Part shown: positions 52,850-61,689 of the stretch, in pieces
Layout of the letters: the number at the start of each line of letters is the position of its first letter
How positions within the stretch are numbered: position 1 is the stretch's first letter
Assembly: GCF_003432065.1 (NCBI RefSeq)
Contig: NZ_QWDE01000001.1
Location: forward strand, 682,001 to 746,000
Direction: 5' to 3'
Origin: Mucilaginibacter terrenus
Lineage (GTDB): Bacteria; Bacteroidota; Bacteroidia; Sphingobacteriales; Sphingobacteriaceae
DNA length: 64,000 nucleotides
Program-made: the position numbers and the translations under genes
Notes under the pieces: model-generated
The model's database searches: none
Told to the model about the DNA's origin: nothing
Seen by the model: only the letters and a program-made list of their open reading frames with translations

Positions 52850-53717
52850 GCGGCGCTGTAGCTCTGATCATTCTGTCGCGCAGACTCATATCTTGCCTTA
52901 ACTGTATGTCTGTAAATTGCTTTGTATTGAGCAGCTTAACTGTTTCTTTCCCGTAACTTTCATTTATCTCAAAGAAAAGATATCCGCCAGGATTTAACTT
53001 TTCTGCAGCAATATCCGCTATGGCACGATAAAACAGCAGCGGATCATCCTGCGGTACAAATAAAGCCGTATGCGGTTCAAAGTTGTTTACGTTGGTGTGC
53101 ATCAAAGCTTTGTCAGCAGGCGTTACATAGGGCGGGTTGGACGCTATAACATCAAACGTATCAAGTTGCGAGGTTACCGATGTATCAAGAACGTCGGCGT
53201 TGATAAAGTTAATCTCCGCATTGTTCATAACTGCGTTTCGTTCGGCAGTTTTCAAGGCTTCGGTGGAAATGTCAATGGCGCTTACAGCAGCGTTAACCAG
53301 GTTGTTTTTAAGACTGACGGCAATGCAGCCGCTGCCTGTGCCAATGTCCAGCAAATGAATTGAGGTTGGGCTTTGCGGTGGTTTCCTGCAGGTCTCTAAA
53401 ATCCACTCAACAAGTTCTTCAGTTTCGGGGCGGGGGATGAGTACAGATGGATTTACCAAAAAGGATATCCCATAAAACTCTGTACTACCAAGTATATATT
53501 GCACCGGTTTACCTGTTTTAAGTTCGCCGAGTATTTTAGGTAGTCGCTCTTCAACATCGGCGGGCACGTTGTCATCAGGAAAAGCTTTTATTTTTGCACG
53601 TGAATAGCCGGTTAATTCGCCAATCGTCAGCATAGCTATCGCTTCACTTTCAGTCGGGCCATACAAATCGTCAAGGGCGTTGTGAAAGCTGGTGAAAACC
53701 TGTTTTATGCTTTGCAT
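52839..53717 (-). CDS. prmC: release factor glutamine methyltransferase
   Basis: Methylates the GGQ glutamine of peptide release factors. A 292-aa class I methyltransferase with LDIGTGSGCIAVSL (SAM binding) and the NPPYV tetrad motif. Overlaps the convergent xerD by 11 bp and is 8 bp downstream of the nucleotidase gene, so it may be in one unit with it. Confidence 0.93.
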   Translation of the reverse strand: MQSIKQVFTSFHNALDDLYGPTESEAIAMLTIGELTGYSRAKIKAFPDDNVPADVEERLPKILGELKTGKPVQYILGSTEFYGISFLVNPSVLIPRPETEELVEWILETCRKPPQSPTSIHLLDIGTGSGCIAVSLKNNLVNAAVSAIDISTEALKTAERNAVMNNAEINFINADVLDTSVTSQLDTFDVIASNPPYVTPADKALMHTNVNNFEPHTALFVPQDDPLLFYRAIADIAAEKLNPGGYLFFEINESYGKETVKLLNTKQFTDIQLRQDMSLRDRMIRATAPLKA

Positions 53718-53725
53718 AGCGCTGC

Positions 53726-54256
53726 TTATGCCTCCTTGTCAAATAACGCCAATACTTCGTTCCAGTTGTTTACACGCACGTGGTTGCTATAGCTTACGTT
53801 ATGAAATGCATGAAACATAATGGTTTTACCTTTAAAGTTATCAAGGTTTCTAAGGTGATCATCTATCATGTAGTCCGTATTGATAATGCTTTTATCGCCA
53901 CAAAAGATAATGTTGCGCCAGCTGATAAATGGAAAGTGTTCATTCAGCCAGGCAAGTTTTTCACCAAGACTAAGCGGGAACTCCATCGCTGCGGAAACAA
54001 TGTACACCTCGTACTTTTCATTTAGTTTTTGCAAAGCTTCTACAGCACCATCCATAACCTTCAAGGTACGGAAGAAATTTGGCGAAAGCACCATTTTGCG
54101 TGCAAGCCCTGCTTCAGGGAAAAGCGTGTCATCACTTTTTCCCACCAGATCCTCCTTGGTCAGCAACACGCCATAGTCGCGATGATACCAATCAACAAAC
54201 TGTTGTTCTACATCGGCAATCACGCCGTCCATATCTATAGCTATCGATTTTTTCAT
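53726..54256 (-). CDS. 5'(3')-deoxyribonucleotidase-like HAD protein
   Basis: A 176-aa HAD-superfamily phosphatase of the NT5C type. The catalytic DMDGVIAD (D8, D10) and the later IIFCGDKSIINTDYMIDD stretch are present. It would dephosphorylate deoxynucleotides. It sits 8 bp upstream of prmC on the same strand. Confidence 0.86.
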   Translation of the reverse strand: MKKSIAIDMDGVIADVEQQFVDWYHRDYGVLLTKEDLVGKSDDTLFPEAGLARKMVLSPNFFRTLKVMDGAVEALQKLNEKYEVYIVSAAMEFPLSLGEKLAWLNEHFPFISWRNIIFCGDKSIINTDYMIDDHLRNLDNFKGKTIMFHAFHNVSYSNHVRVNNWNEVLALFDKEA

Positions 54257-54289
54257 AATGAAATACTTACTGAACAGGTGAAAACGCAG

Positions 54290-54337
54290 ATGAAACCAAC
54301 TAAAACGATAGTTCTTGCATGTTATTGCTGTTGTTGA
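54290..54337 (+). CDS. possible short Cys-run leader peptide (15 aa)
   Basis: A 16-codon ORF, 99 bp upstream of the outer-membrane protein gene, encoding a peptide that ends ACYCCC: four cysteines in the last five residues just before the stop. It is followed by paired arms AAGTTTC (54364-54370) and GAAACTT (54418-54424). A Cys-codon run before a stop and a stem would suit a cysteine-sensing leader, but the downstream gene is no known cysteine gene and there is no clear ribosome site, so this may be chance. Confidence 0.35.
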   Translation: MKPTKTIVLACYCCC

Positions 54338-54436
54338 GGGCGAAAATACATCTAAAAAAAATAAAGTTTCAGACGAGTATTTAACTAAAATATTAGTTGT
54401 TAGAGGTCGTTAAAGACGAAACTTAAAACCAATAAC

Positions 54437-55102
54437 ATGAAAAAAACACTCTTTACAGTAATCGCATTTATTTTATTTACAGGTTGTGCCTTTGCGCAAA
54501 CAGACAAGGGTAACAGCACTCTGGGCATCAATCTTCAGTTTTACAGAGCAACCACCAACAACAACATCTTTGATCAGGCATCGGGAACTATGTACACTCA
54601 GGATCAAAAAAACACCAACTTTTACATTGGCCCCAATTTTAGCACATTCTTGAGCAACAATCTCGATCTGGGTGTGGGACTGCAATACGGCTTAACTAAG
54701 ATTAATAATGTCGGAACGGCCTACTACACTCAAAAACAAACAAATTACAACTACGGAGCCAGTATTTATCTGCGCAAGTATGTTATGTACGAAAGTAAAA
54801 TAGGGATACGCACTGGTCCATATTTCACTTACAACCGCAATAGTTCAACCGTTACCAACTTGAGCGGCGGAAGCGGTATGGAGACTAAAACTACTGGCAA
54901 CTCATATACTGGTGGATTAAATCTCGATCTCTTGTTTTACCCAACTAAAAAACTGGGGGTAGCACTTATGCTTGCCAATTTAAATTACCAGCACTATAAT
55001 GCCGACAGCGGCGTCGCGGGCAACAGCGACGGAGATGGCGTAAACTTTAACTTTATTAATAATGGCTTAGGCGTATCTGTGTTTTACACTTTTGGCAAAT
55101 AA
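54437..55102 (+). CDS. outer-membrane beta-barrel protein
   Basis: A 221-aa protein with a signal peptide (cut near AFAQ, residue 21). The rest alternates polar and hydrophobic residues in short strands and ends with a C-terminal aromatic strand (VFYTFGK), as in small porin-like barrels of the PF13568 kind. Function unknown. Single gene with a terminator downstream. Confidence 0.8.
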   Translation: MKKTLFTVIAFILFTGCAFAQTDKGNSTLGINLQFYRATTNNNIFDQASGTMYTQDQKNTNFYIGPNFSTFLSNNLDLGVGLQYGLTKINNVGTAYYTQKQTNYNYGASIYLRKYVMYESKIGIRTGPYFTYNRNSSTVTNLSGGSGMETKTTGNSYTGGLNLDLLFYPTKKLGVALMLANLNYQHYNADSGVAGNSDGDGVNFNFINNGLGVSVFYTFGK

Positions 55103-55122
55103 ATAGCTTAGGCTCTAAAATT

Positions 55123-55152
55123 AAATGGCGACGGGTTAAACCGCCGCCATTT
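55123..55152. terminator. terminator downstream of the outer-membrane protein gene
   Basis: A stem of AAATGGCG/CGCCATTT with an inner CGG/CCG pairing around GTTAAA, between convergent genes. Confidence 0.7.
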
Positions 55153-55180
55153 GATTTTAAATATCAGGTGATAACAATAA

Positions 55181-55876
55181 TTATTTGTGAGAGGCCTTTA
55201 CTTTCTCAAAATATTGCAGCAGCTTATCCATGTTTTTAAGGCCGAATTTACCTGCCCGTATCTGCTCTACCACTTCAGGCTCGTCGCCCATAGCTTCGCT
55301 CATTACGTCAACAAAATTTTCATTAGTAATGTGCTGCATGGTCGCGGTGTTACTGCCGTAGTAATAAGTGGCTTTTTGTTTGCCGCCACCGCCATTGCCG
55401 CCGCCGAGCGATATACCTAATCCACCTCCATACGATGTGCCGTAGCCACCGCCGGTACTCAAGCCAAACCCCGGGGAAACATGTATGCCGCCACCGCCAC
55501 CACCGCTGCCGGCCCCACGAGTAACATAAATCTTGGTATCGCTGTCCACAGCCACACGCACGAAATCGTACTCTTTTTTGGCCCAAGTTTCGTTACCCGG
55601 CGCATGTGCCACCACAAAGCTGTCCTTACCAATTACAAATGATTGCAGGTCGCTGGTGCTAAGCTTATAAGGATTGGTTTTCTCGCCATCCTTAAACTCA
55701 ATAAAACCTTCGTTCTTTATAGGTCCGCTGCCGCCTGGGTTCTGGTAAATAAAACCGTCCGACCGGTTGCCTTTTGCATCGGTGAAGTGGCCGGGAAGCC
55801 ATTTTTGAGCAAGCGCAGATGTGGCTGATGCGGAAGACATCAACAAAACTATTCCGAATATTACTTTGCTGTGCAT
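55181..55876 (-). CDS. secreted glycine-rich protein of unknown function
   Basis: A 231-aa protein with a signal peptide (cut near ALAQK) and a middle run of Gly with Ser/Tyr (about residues 123-168) between two ordered parts. I use the ATG at 55876; the longest ORF starts 84 bp upstream but that part does not look like a signal sequence. I do not recognise the family. Confidence 0.72.
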   Translation of the reverse strand: MHSKVIFGIVLLMSSASATSALAQKWLPGHFTDAKGNRSDGFIYQNPGGSGPIKNEGFIEFKDGEKTNPYKLSTSDLQSFVIGKDSFVVAHAPGNETWAKKEYDFVRVAVDSDTKIYVTRGAGSGGGGGGIHVSPGFGLSTGGGYGTSYGGGLGISLGGGNGGGGKQKATYYYGSNTATMQHITNENFVDVMSEAMGDEPEVVEQIRAGKFGLKNMDKLLQYFEKVKASHK

Positions 55877-56020
55877 ATGTATGTTGTCTGCTTCAATTAA
55901 CGCAAAGTACAACTGTTTATTTCTGGGTTTGATTGTAACACCAAAAAGACAAACAAACAATCATACTTTTCGCTCAAGATTTAGATATTTGATGTTCAAA
56001 AATAATAGAAATAACGCAAT

Positions 56021-57034
56021 ATGATGACTGTTGATCTGCGCAGCGATACCGTTACTAAGCCCACACCCGGTATGCTGGAAGCCATGTGGAGCGCGAAGGT
56101 TGGTGACGACGTTTTTGGTGAAGATGAAACTGTAAATGCGCTGGAGCAAAAGGCCGCGGAGATGTTCGGTATGGAAGCGGCGATTTTTTGCCCTTCGGGT
56201 ACCATGACCAACCAGATAGCGATTAAATGTTTTACCAATCCGCTGGACGAACTTATTGCCGACCAAACCGCTCACGTGTACCGTTACGAGGGTGGAGGCA
56301 TAGCGTTCAATTCGGCCGTTTCTACCCGGTTGCTTAATGGCTACAGGGGTATTATCACTGCAGAAATGATAGAGCCCGAGATTAACTCGCAAAACATACA
56401 CTACCCTAATACAAGCCTTGTGGTGCTGGAAAATACAGTGAATAAAGGCGGGGGCAGCTGTTACACATTGGACCAGATAAAACCCATAGCGCAGCTTTGC
56501 CATGATCGTGATCTGAAGTTGCACCTGGATGGCGCACGTATATTCAATGCCCTGGCCCACACTGGCGACAAGGCCAGTGATTACGGTAAGTACTTCAATG
56601 GTATATCTGTTTGTTTGTCTAAAGGCTTGGGCGCTCCCGTAGGCTCAGTATTTTTAGCTGATAAAAAGACCATTGCTTATGCGCGGCGAATACGCAAGGT
56701 GTTGGGCGGAGGTATGCGGCAGGCAGGCTTTTTAGCTGCTGCAGCTATTTACGCGTTAGACCATCATGTGGAGCGTTTAAAGATAGACCACAAACATGCG
56801 CAAATAATAGGTGAGGAGCTGAGTAAACAAAGTTGGGTAACTAATGTGGTACCGGTCGAAACTAATATTGTTTTGTTTGATACCGCAGCGCCTGCTGAGG
56901 GTATATTAGCTAAATTGGAAGCCAAAGGAATAAAGGCCAACACCACAGATACGCACCGCATACGTTTTGTAACCCACCTGGATGTCCACCCTGATCAGGT
57001 AGAATACGTGATCTCGCAATTAGCGGGCATATAA
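56021..57034 (+). CDS. ltaE: threonine aldolase (low-specificity, beta-eliminating lyase fold)
   Basis: PLP enzyme cleaving L-allo-threonine/threonine to glycine and acetaldehyde. A 337-aa protein with DLRSDTVTKPT (residues 5-15), HLDGAR (D170) and the Schiff-base lysine K201 in CLSKGLGAPVGS. Two ATGs stand side by side at the start; the first is used. Confidence 0.93.
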   Translation: MMTVDLRSDTVTKPTPGMLEAMWSAKVGDDVFGEDETVNALEQKAAEMFGMEAAIFCPSGTMTNQIAIKCFTNPLDELIADQTAHVYRYEGGGIAFNSAVSTRLLNGYRGIITAEMIEPEINSQNIHYPNTSLVVLENTVNKGGGSCYTLDQIKPIAQLCHDRDLKLHLDGARIFNALAHTGDKASDYGKYFNGISVCLSKGLGAPVGSVFLADKKTIAYARRIRKVLGGGMRQAGFLAAAAIYALDHHVERLKIDHKHAQIIGEELSKQSWVTNVVPVETNIVLFDTAAPAEGILAKLEAKGIKANTTDTHRIRFVTHLDVHPDQVEYVISQLAGI

Positions 57035-57053
57035 GACTGGTTCAAATCACAAG

Positions 57054-57091
57054 AAGTCCGGACTTGAAAGCTGCAACTTTCATCCGGGCTT
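57054..57091. terminator. hairpin between convergent threonine aldolase and GNAT genes
   Basis: An outer 9-bp stem AAGTCCGGA/TCCGGGCTT (one G-T pair) with an inner TGAAAG/CTTTCA stem, followed by TTTT. It nearly touches the GNAT stop codon. Confidence 0.6.
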
Positions 57092-57092
57092 T

Positions 57093-57539
57093 TCATTTGC
57101 TATCGGGCTGATGGCTCCACAGCCATACCATGCCATCTTCTTCGTCTTCAAAACTGCTTGTAAATGCAAAACCGTTCTTCTTTAGAATGCGTGATGAATA
57201 GTTATCCTGCGCAAGCGTGTGTGCTATAATGCTTACCGAAGGATCTGTAAGTAAAGCAAGTTCAACAAGTTTTTGGCAAATGCGGGTGCCTACGCCTTTT
57301 TGCTGATGCGTAGGGAAGGTACCGTAAGCAATTTCAACGCGGCCGTTTACAGGTGGCCCTTTGTAGCCGGCGCAACCAATTAGCTCTCCATTTTCGGTAG
57401 CATAATAGCATATCCAGGGCGGTGTAAAGCCAGATCGCGAGTAGAAATTAATAGATTCCTGCAACGATTCTGCACATTCAGGATAATTCAGTAAGCCGGC
57501 GTTTGCCTCTATTGTGAGTGCTACTGGGATAAATTGCAT
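57093..57539 (-). CDS. GNAT N-acetyltransferase
   Basis: A 148-aa GNAT protein; acetyl-CoA motif TFPTHQQKGVGTRICQKL near residues 73-90 with Q-x-x-G-x-G/A pattern. Substrate unknown. Confidence 0.85.
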   Translation of the reverse strand: MQFIPVALTIEANAGLLNYPECAESLQESINFYSRSGFTPPWICYYATENGELIGCAGYKGPPVNGRVEIAYGTFPTHQQKGVGTRICQKLVELALLTDPSVSIIAHTLAQDNYSSRILKKNGFAFTSSFEDEEDGMVWLWSHQPDSK

Positions 57540-57660
57540 TCGGGGTGTTGATGTTACTAAAGATAGTGTAAATACATCACCTACACAAAGTATTAATAAG
57601 CGTCAAAGGAGTACGTAAGCCAGTAAAACTTATAACGTTATCAGATGTTGTAAACTCCAG

Positions 57661-58746
57661 ATGAATCGTCTTCTCAAAAAGTTAGAAAAAATTGGCCGCG
57701 ACCCAAAGATCACCGCGAAAGCGGTAGGCCTGCGTTATGTTTCAGATTCGACACCTGGTTATACCCGAAAGAAATCAGGCAAAGGCTGGAGTTATTACGA
57801 TTCCCAGGGTGATTTAGTAAAAGATAAAGAAATCATCCAACGTTTTAACAAGCTGGTGATCCCGCCGGCATATACCAGCGTTTGGATATCTCCTTACGAG
57901 AACGGGCACCTGCAGTTTACCGGCACAGATGCGGCCGGCCGTAAACAATATCGGTATCACCCATATTGGAACAAAATTCGCAACCAAAGTAAATACCACC
58001 GTTTGCAAACGTTCGCCGCACATCTGCCGGCTATCCGCCAGCAGGTCGATCATGACCTTGCCCGCCGCAATCTTGATCATGAAAAGGTTGTAGCACTTGT
58101 TGTGAGGCTAATGGAGCTCACGAGCATACGCGTAGGTAACGAATCTTATAAAAAGCTGTACGGATCTTTCGGGCTCACCACGCTGATGGATAAGCACGTT
58201 AAGATCGAAGGCTCACAGATCAACTTTGAATTTAAGGGTAAGAAGGGCGTCTTCCACAAAATAGCGCTGCAAAGTAAAAAGCTGGCCAAGCTGGTGAAAC
58301 AATGCAGGGACATCCCTGGCAAGGAGCTTTTTCAGTACTATAATGAAGAGGGGCAACGCTGCACAATTGGTTCTGGCGACATCAACCACTATTTAAAAGA
58401 GATCACCGGTGAAGATTTTACCGCAAAGGATTTCCGTACATGGGCGGGCAGCGTTAGCGCGTTATATGCATTTAAATCAGTTGGTGAATATAACAACCAG
58501 TCGGAATGCCGCAAGAAGATCGTAAGCGTTCTGGACGAAGTTGCTATAAACCTGGGCAATACGCGTACGGTTTGCAAGAAATACTATGTGCATCCTACGG
58601 TAATAAAAAGCTACGAAGAAGGTACACTATTTAAGTACATCAGTGAGCTTGATGAGGAAAAGGATGTAAAAGCATCAGAGCTGAATACGGCGGAAAAAGC
58701 CCTGCTCAACATCTTAGAGAATGAGAAACTTGCCGAGGCGAGTTAA
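57661..58746 (+). CDS. type IB DNA topoisomerase (poxvirus-like)
   Basis: A 361-aa topoisomerase IB. The active-site Arg157 (RVGNE), FKGKKG lysine loop, Arg259 (DFRTWAGS) and nucleophile Tyr309 (YYVHP) match the bacterial poxvirus-like enzymes. Relaxes supercoils by nicking one strand. Such genes are widespread in Bacteroidetes. 42 bp before folB on the same strand. Confidence 0.91.
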   Translation: MNRLLKKLEKIGRDPKITAKAVGLRYVSDSTPGYTRKKSGKGWSYYDSQGDLVKDKEIIQRFNKLVIPPAYTSVWISPYENGHLQFTGTDAAGRKQYRYHPYWNKIRNQSKYHRLQTFAAHLPAIRQQVDHDLARRNLDHEKVVALVVRLMELTSIRVGNESYKKLYGSFGLTTLMDKHVKIEGSQINFEFKGKKGVFHKIALQSKKLAKLVKQCRDIPGKELFQYYNEEGQRCTIGSGDINHYLKEITGEDFTAKDFRTWAGSVSALYAFKSVGEYNNQSECRKKIVSVLDEVAINLGNTRTVCKKYYVHPTVIKSYEEGTLFKYISELDEEKDVKASELNTAEKALLNILENEKLAEAS

Positions 58747-58788
58747 ATTCTATTCCGTATTCCTGTAAACAATATTTACTTTTGGCTA

Positions 58789-59145
58789 ATGGTTAAAGTA
58801 GCTTTAGAAGGAGCGGAGTTTTTCGCGTACCACGGCTTTTACCCCGAAGAGCAGCTTTTGGGGACCCGCTTCATTGTTGATATCGATGTGGTATTTGATA
58901 ATGCTTATGATTTCAATGACGATAAAATAGCCAACACCGTCAATTACGAGGAGCTTTACAATCTCGCTAAAGCCGAAATGGCGCATACCCGTAAGCTCAT
59001 AGAAACAGTTGCGCAATCCATCATCGATGCCGTTATCGCACGGCACAATTTTGTGAAAACATCATCTGTTACTATCAGAAAAGCAAACCCGGCCCTTGGT
59101 GGTCCGGTAAAGAACTCCGTGGTGACTATCAGCTACGCGAAATAG
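58789..59145 (+). CDS. folB: dihydroneopterin aldolase
   Basis: A 118-aa folate-biosynthesis enzyme. LEGAEFFAYHGFYPEEQLLGTRF at the start, followed by NTVNYEELYNL, are family landmarks. 11 bp upstream of glcD, possibly co-transcribed with it and topoisomerase IB. Confidence 0.93.
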   Translation: MVKVALEGAEFFAYHGFYPEEQLLGTRFIVDIDVVFDNAYDFNDDKIANTVNYEELYNLAKAEMAHTRKLIETVAQSIIDAVIARHNFVKTSSVTIRKANPALGGPVKNSVVTISYAK

Positions 59146-59156
59146 TTTACAAGTAC

Positions 59157-60554
59157 ATGATCTACAATAAAATAACTGAACAGCTACTGCAGGAAATAAC
59201 AGCAATTGTTGGTGCAGATGCTGTGCTCACCTCTGAGGCAGAGATACAGGATTACAGCCACGATGAGACTGAGGACCTGATTTATTTCCCGGAAGTAGTG
59301 GTAAAGCCTAAAACGGTGGAAGCAGTATCTGCTTTGATGCGGCTTTGTAACGACAACCTTATCCCGGTAACGCCCCGCGGAGCCGGTACGGGCCTGGCAG
59401 GCGGCGCGTTGGCGGTTAACGGCGGTTTGCTGATCTCAATGGAGCGGTTCAATAAGATTATTGATATTGATGAAGCTAACCTGCAGGCTATTGTAGAGCC
59501 AGGTGTAATTACAGAAATTTTTATAAATGCGGCTGCCGAAAAAGGCCTGCTGTACCCGGTGGACCCCGCAAGCAAGGGCAGTTGCTTTATTGGCGGCAAC
59601 GTTGCCAACTGTAGTGGCGGACCCAGGGTTGTAAAATATGGTACCATCCGCGAGTATATGCTAAACCTGGAGGTAGTGCTGCCGAACGGAGATGTTATCT
59701 GGACAGGTGCCAACACGCTTAAATATGCATCTGGTTATAACCTCACCCAGCTGCTGATAGGCAGCGAAGGTACTTTAGGCATAGTGACTAAAATAGTAAC
59801 TAAACTGATACCAAAACCAACTCAGGATGCACTGATGCTGGCGTCGTTCGCCACTAACGAAGATGCCTGTGCGGCTGTTTCAGCCATATTCAGGGCAGGT
59901 ATAGTTCCATCTGCACTGGAGTTTATGGAACGTCGTGGGATAGAGTGGGTGATAGAACATGACGGGCTCACGTTCGACCTGAAGGATGGTGTGGAAGCTT
60001 TCTTGCTGATAGAAGCTGACGGCTCCGACCTAGACTCAATCTTTGCAGATTGCGAAAAGATAAACGGTGTGTTGGAGCAGTACAATTGCCAGGATGTACT
60101 TTTTGCCGATTCATCCGCGCAAAAAGAAGAACTATGGCGCATCAGGCGTACCATGGCAGTCTCAGTAAAGTCTAACTCGGTTTATAAGGAGGAAGATACG
60201 GTTGTACCCCGCGCCGCCTTGCCAAAGCTCATCAACGGCATAAAGGCTATAGGTAGTAAATACGGGTTCTCATCAGTTTGCTATGGTCACGCCGGCGATG
60301 GTAACCTGCACGTAAACATCATTAAAGCAGGTATGTGCGATGAAGACTGGAACAGTAAGCTTAAAGATGGTATTACCGAAATATTCGAGCTAACGGTAGC
60401 TCTCGGCGGAACACTCTCAGGAGAGCACGGCATCGGCCTGGTTCAAAAAGATTTTATGCCCCTTAAGTACTCGCCGGTACACTTTGCCATATGGAAAGGA
60501 ATCAAAAGCGTTTTTGATCCAAATGGGATTTTAAATCCCGGAAAGATATTTTAA
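59157..60554 (+). CDS. glcD: FAD-linked oxidase, GlcD-type (glycolate/D-lactate dehydrogenase)
   Basis: A 465-aa FAD enzyme. PP-loop RGAGTGLAGG at residues 74-83, GGNVANCSGGPRVVKYG in the FAD domain, and C-terminal GEHGIG and GHAGDGNLHVN motifs. Substrate among glycolate, D-lactate or 2-hydroxyglutarate not fixed. Partner subunits GlcE/GlcF are not nearby. Confidence 0.92.
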   Translation: MIYNKITEQLLQEITAIVGADAVLTSEAEIQDYSHDETEDLIYFPEVVVKPKTVEAVSALMRLCNDNLIPVTPRGAGTGLAGGALAVNGGLLISMERFNKIIDIDEANLQAIVEPGVITEIFINAAAEKGLLYPVDPASKGSCFIGGNVANCSGGPRVVKYGTIREYMLNLEVVLPNGDVIWTGANTLKYASGYNLTQLLIGSEGTLGIVTKIVTKLIPKPTQDALMLASFATNEDACAAVSAIFRAGIVPSALEFMERRGIEWVIEHDGLTFDLKDGVEAFLLIEADGSDLDSIFADCEKINGVLEQYNCQDVLFADSSAQKEELWRIRRTMAVSVKSNSVYKEEDTVVPRAALPKLINGIKAIGSKYGFSSVCYGHAGDGNLHVNIIKAGMCDEDWNSKLKDGITEIFELTVALGGTLSGEHGIGLVQKDFMPLKYSPVHFAIWKGIKSVFDPNGILNPGKIF

Positions 60555-60559
60555 GCAGA

Positions 60560-61006
60560 TTAATTCGTATTCAGGATCAATCTGGGCTCATCATAGGCTA
60601 TCATCTTGCTCCGGCCATCTTTAGGAATTGGAACAGATTTGTTTGCCGAGTAATCATAACTAATGCAGACTGTTTTACAAGTAGTGCATATCTCTTCGCC
60701 ATCATCAGTAACCTTAACTAAAACGTGCATAACATCAAAGCTGCTGTTACCTATACGCACCACTCTTACGTAGCACATTATCTTATCTTCAATAGTTACG
60801 GGCTTTAAGTAGTTGATTTCCGATCTGCCTACAATTATCCCGGTAGTTTTGGTGTCCCAACCTGCCACATTCCTGAAATAGCTGATACGTGCCACCTCAA
60901 AATAGGTAAGATATATGGCGTTGTTAACGTGACCTACAGAATCAATATCCGAAAACCGGATGTGAATAGGAGTTTTGTACTTGTAATCTGATAGTTTTTC
61001 AGCCAT
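60560..61006 (-). CDS. acyl-CoA thioesterase, hotdog fold
   Basis: A 148-aa 4-hydroxybenzoyl-CoA-thioesterase-like protein with the FSDIDSVGHVNNAIYLTYFE motif (Asp20/Asp22, GHVNN). Hydrolyses an acyl-CoA, substrate unknown. Convergent with glcD, 5 bp apart. Confidence 0.87.
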   Translation of the reverse strand: MAEKLSDYKYKTPIHIRFSDIDSVGHVNNAIYLTYFEVARISYFRNVAGWDTKTTGIIVGRSEINYLKPVTIEDKIMCYVRVVRIGNSSFDVMHVLVKVTDDGEEICTTCKTVCISYDYSANKSVPIPKDGRSKMIAYDEPRLILNTN

Positions 61007-61053
61007 TTTAAGACACTTTGTCTGTAGGTGTGATTTATTCCGGACACATTGGC

Positions 61054-61100
61054 GTGAATTGCTTCACTAAATGCCATTGGTATATCGCTTGATATAATGG
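61054..61100 (+). promoter_or_regulatory. two adjacent hairpins upstream of hsp20
   Basis: GTGAA/TTCAC (61054-61067, loop TTGC) is followed by TATATC/GATATA plus CCAT/ATGG (61074-61100, loop GCTT, TGG bulge). They lie 27 bp before the strong ribosome site of hsp20. No CIRCE element is seen. They could be a promoter-linked operator or RNA structures; they do not pair with the ribosome site in an obvious way. Confidence 0.35.
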
Positions 61101-61126
61101 TTACGAAGTTAATAAAACAAAAACTC

Positions 61127-61133
61127 AGGAGGA
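61127..61133 (+). promoter_or_regulatory. strong Shine-Dalgarno of hsp20
   Basis: AGGAGGA lies 7 bp before the hsp20 ATG. Such a full anti-16S match is unusual here, since most genes in the window lack one, and it supports this start and high expression. Confidence 0.75.
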
Positions 61134-61140
61134 TATAAAA

Positions 61141-61578
61141 ATGACACTAGTAAAATTCAACAACGGTTTAAAAAGCAATACTAATCCGTTTTTCACAGAT
61201 GTATTCGAATCATTTTTAAACGATTCTTTCATTAGCGACAAACTGGTTACCCGCGTTCCTGCTGTTAACATCGCAGAAAACGATGGTGAGTTCCATATTG
61301 AACTGGCGGTACCAGGCTTAAAGAAAGAAGATTTCAAAATTAGCCTTGACAAAAATGTGTTAAGCATTTCAGCTGAAAAGAAGTCTGAAAACAACGAAGA
61401 AACTAAAAAGTACAGCAAACGCGAATACAGCTACAACTCGTTTGTACGCTCATTCACTTTGCCAGAAACAGCCGATTATTCAAAAATAGAAGCTGACTAT
61501 ACCGACGGTATATTAAAGCTTACCGTTGCAAAAAGAGAAGAAGCTAAATTTCAGTCACGCGAAATAGCTATTAAATAA
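61141..61578 (+). CDS. Hsp20/alpha-crystallin small heat-shock protein
   Basis: A 145-aa small heat-shock chaperone. The alpha-crystallin domain spans about residues 40-135 with ELAVPGLKKEDFKIS and the conserved A-x-x-x-G-I-L motif (ADYTDGILKLTV). Holds unfolded proteins under stress. Strong ribosome site and terminator flank it. Confidence 0.95.
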   Translation: MTLVKFNNGLKSNTNPFFTDVFESFLNDSFISDKLVTRVPAVNIAENDGEFHIELAVPGLKKEDFKISLDKNVLSISAEKKSENNEETKKYSKREYSYNSFVRSFTLPETADYSKIEADYTDGILKLTVAKREEAKFQSREIAIK

Positions 61579-61615
61579 TTAAAGTGTGTTTTCATAAGTT
61601 TGGTTTAGTTGAAGG

Positions 61616-61642
61616 CCGCCCAGCAATGGGCGGTTTTTTTTT
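61616..61642 (+). terminator. terminator of hsp20
   Basis: A 7-bp stem CCGCCCA/TGGGCGG with a GCAA loop followed by nine T. Confidence 0.93.
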
Positions 61643-61689
61643 GGAACTATTTGAAAATTTTCGTGTTGAGTACCATATAACCAGCATGT

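Noticed and set aside
55961..56560. 199-aa minus-strand ORF
   Set aside because: It is a shadow of the threonine aldolase gene, whose motifs and length are clear.
61007..61140. CIRCE operator for hsp20
   Set aside because: The TTAGCACTC-N9-GAGTGCTAA pattern is not present.
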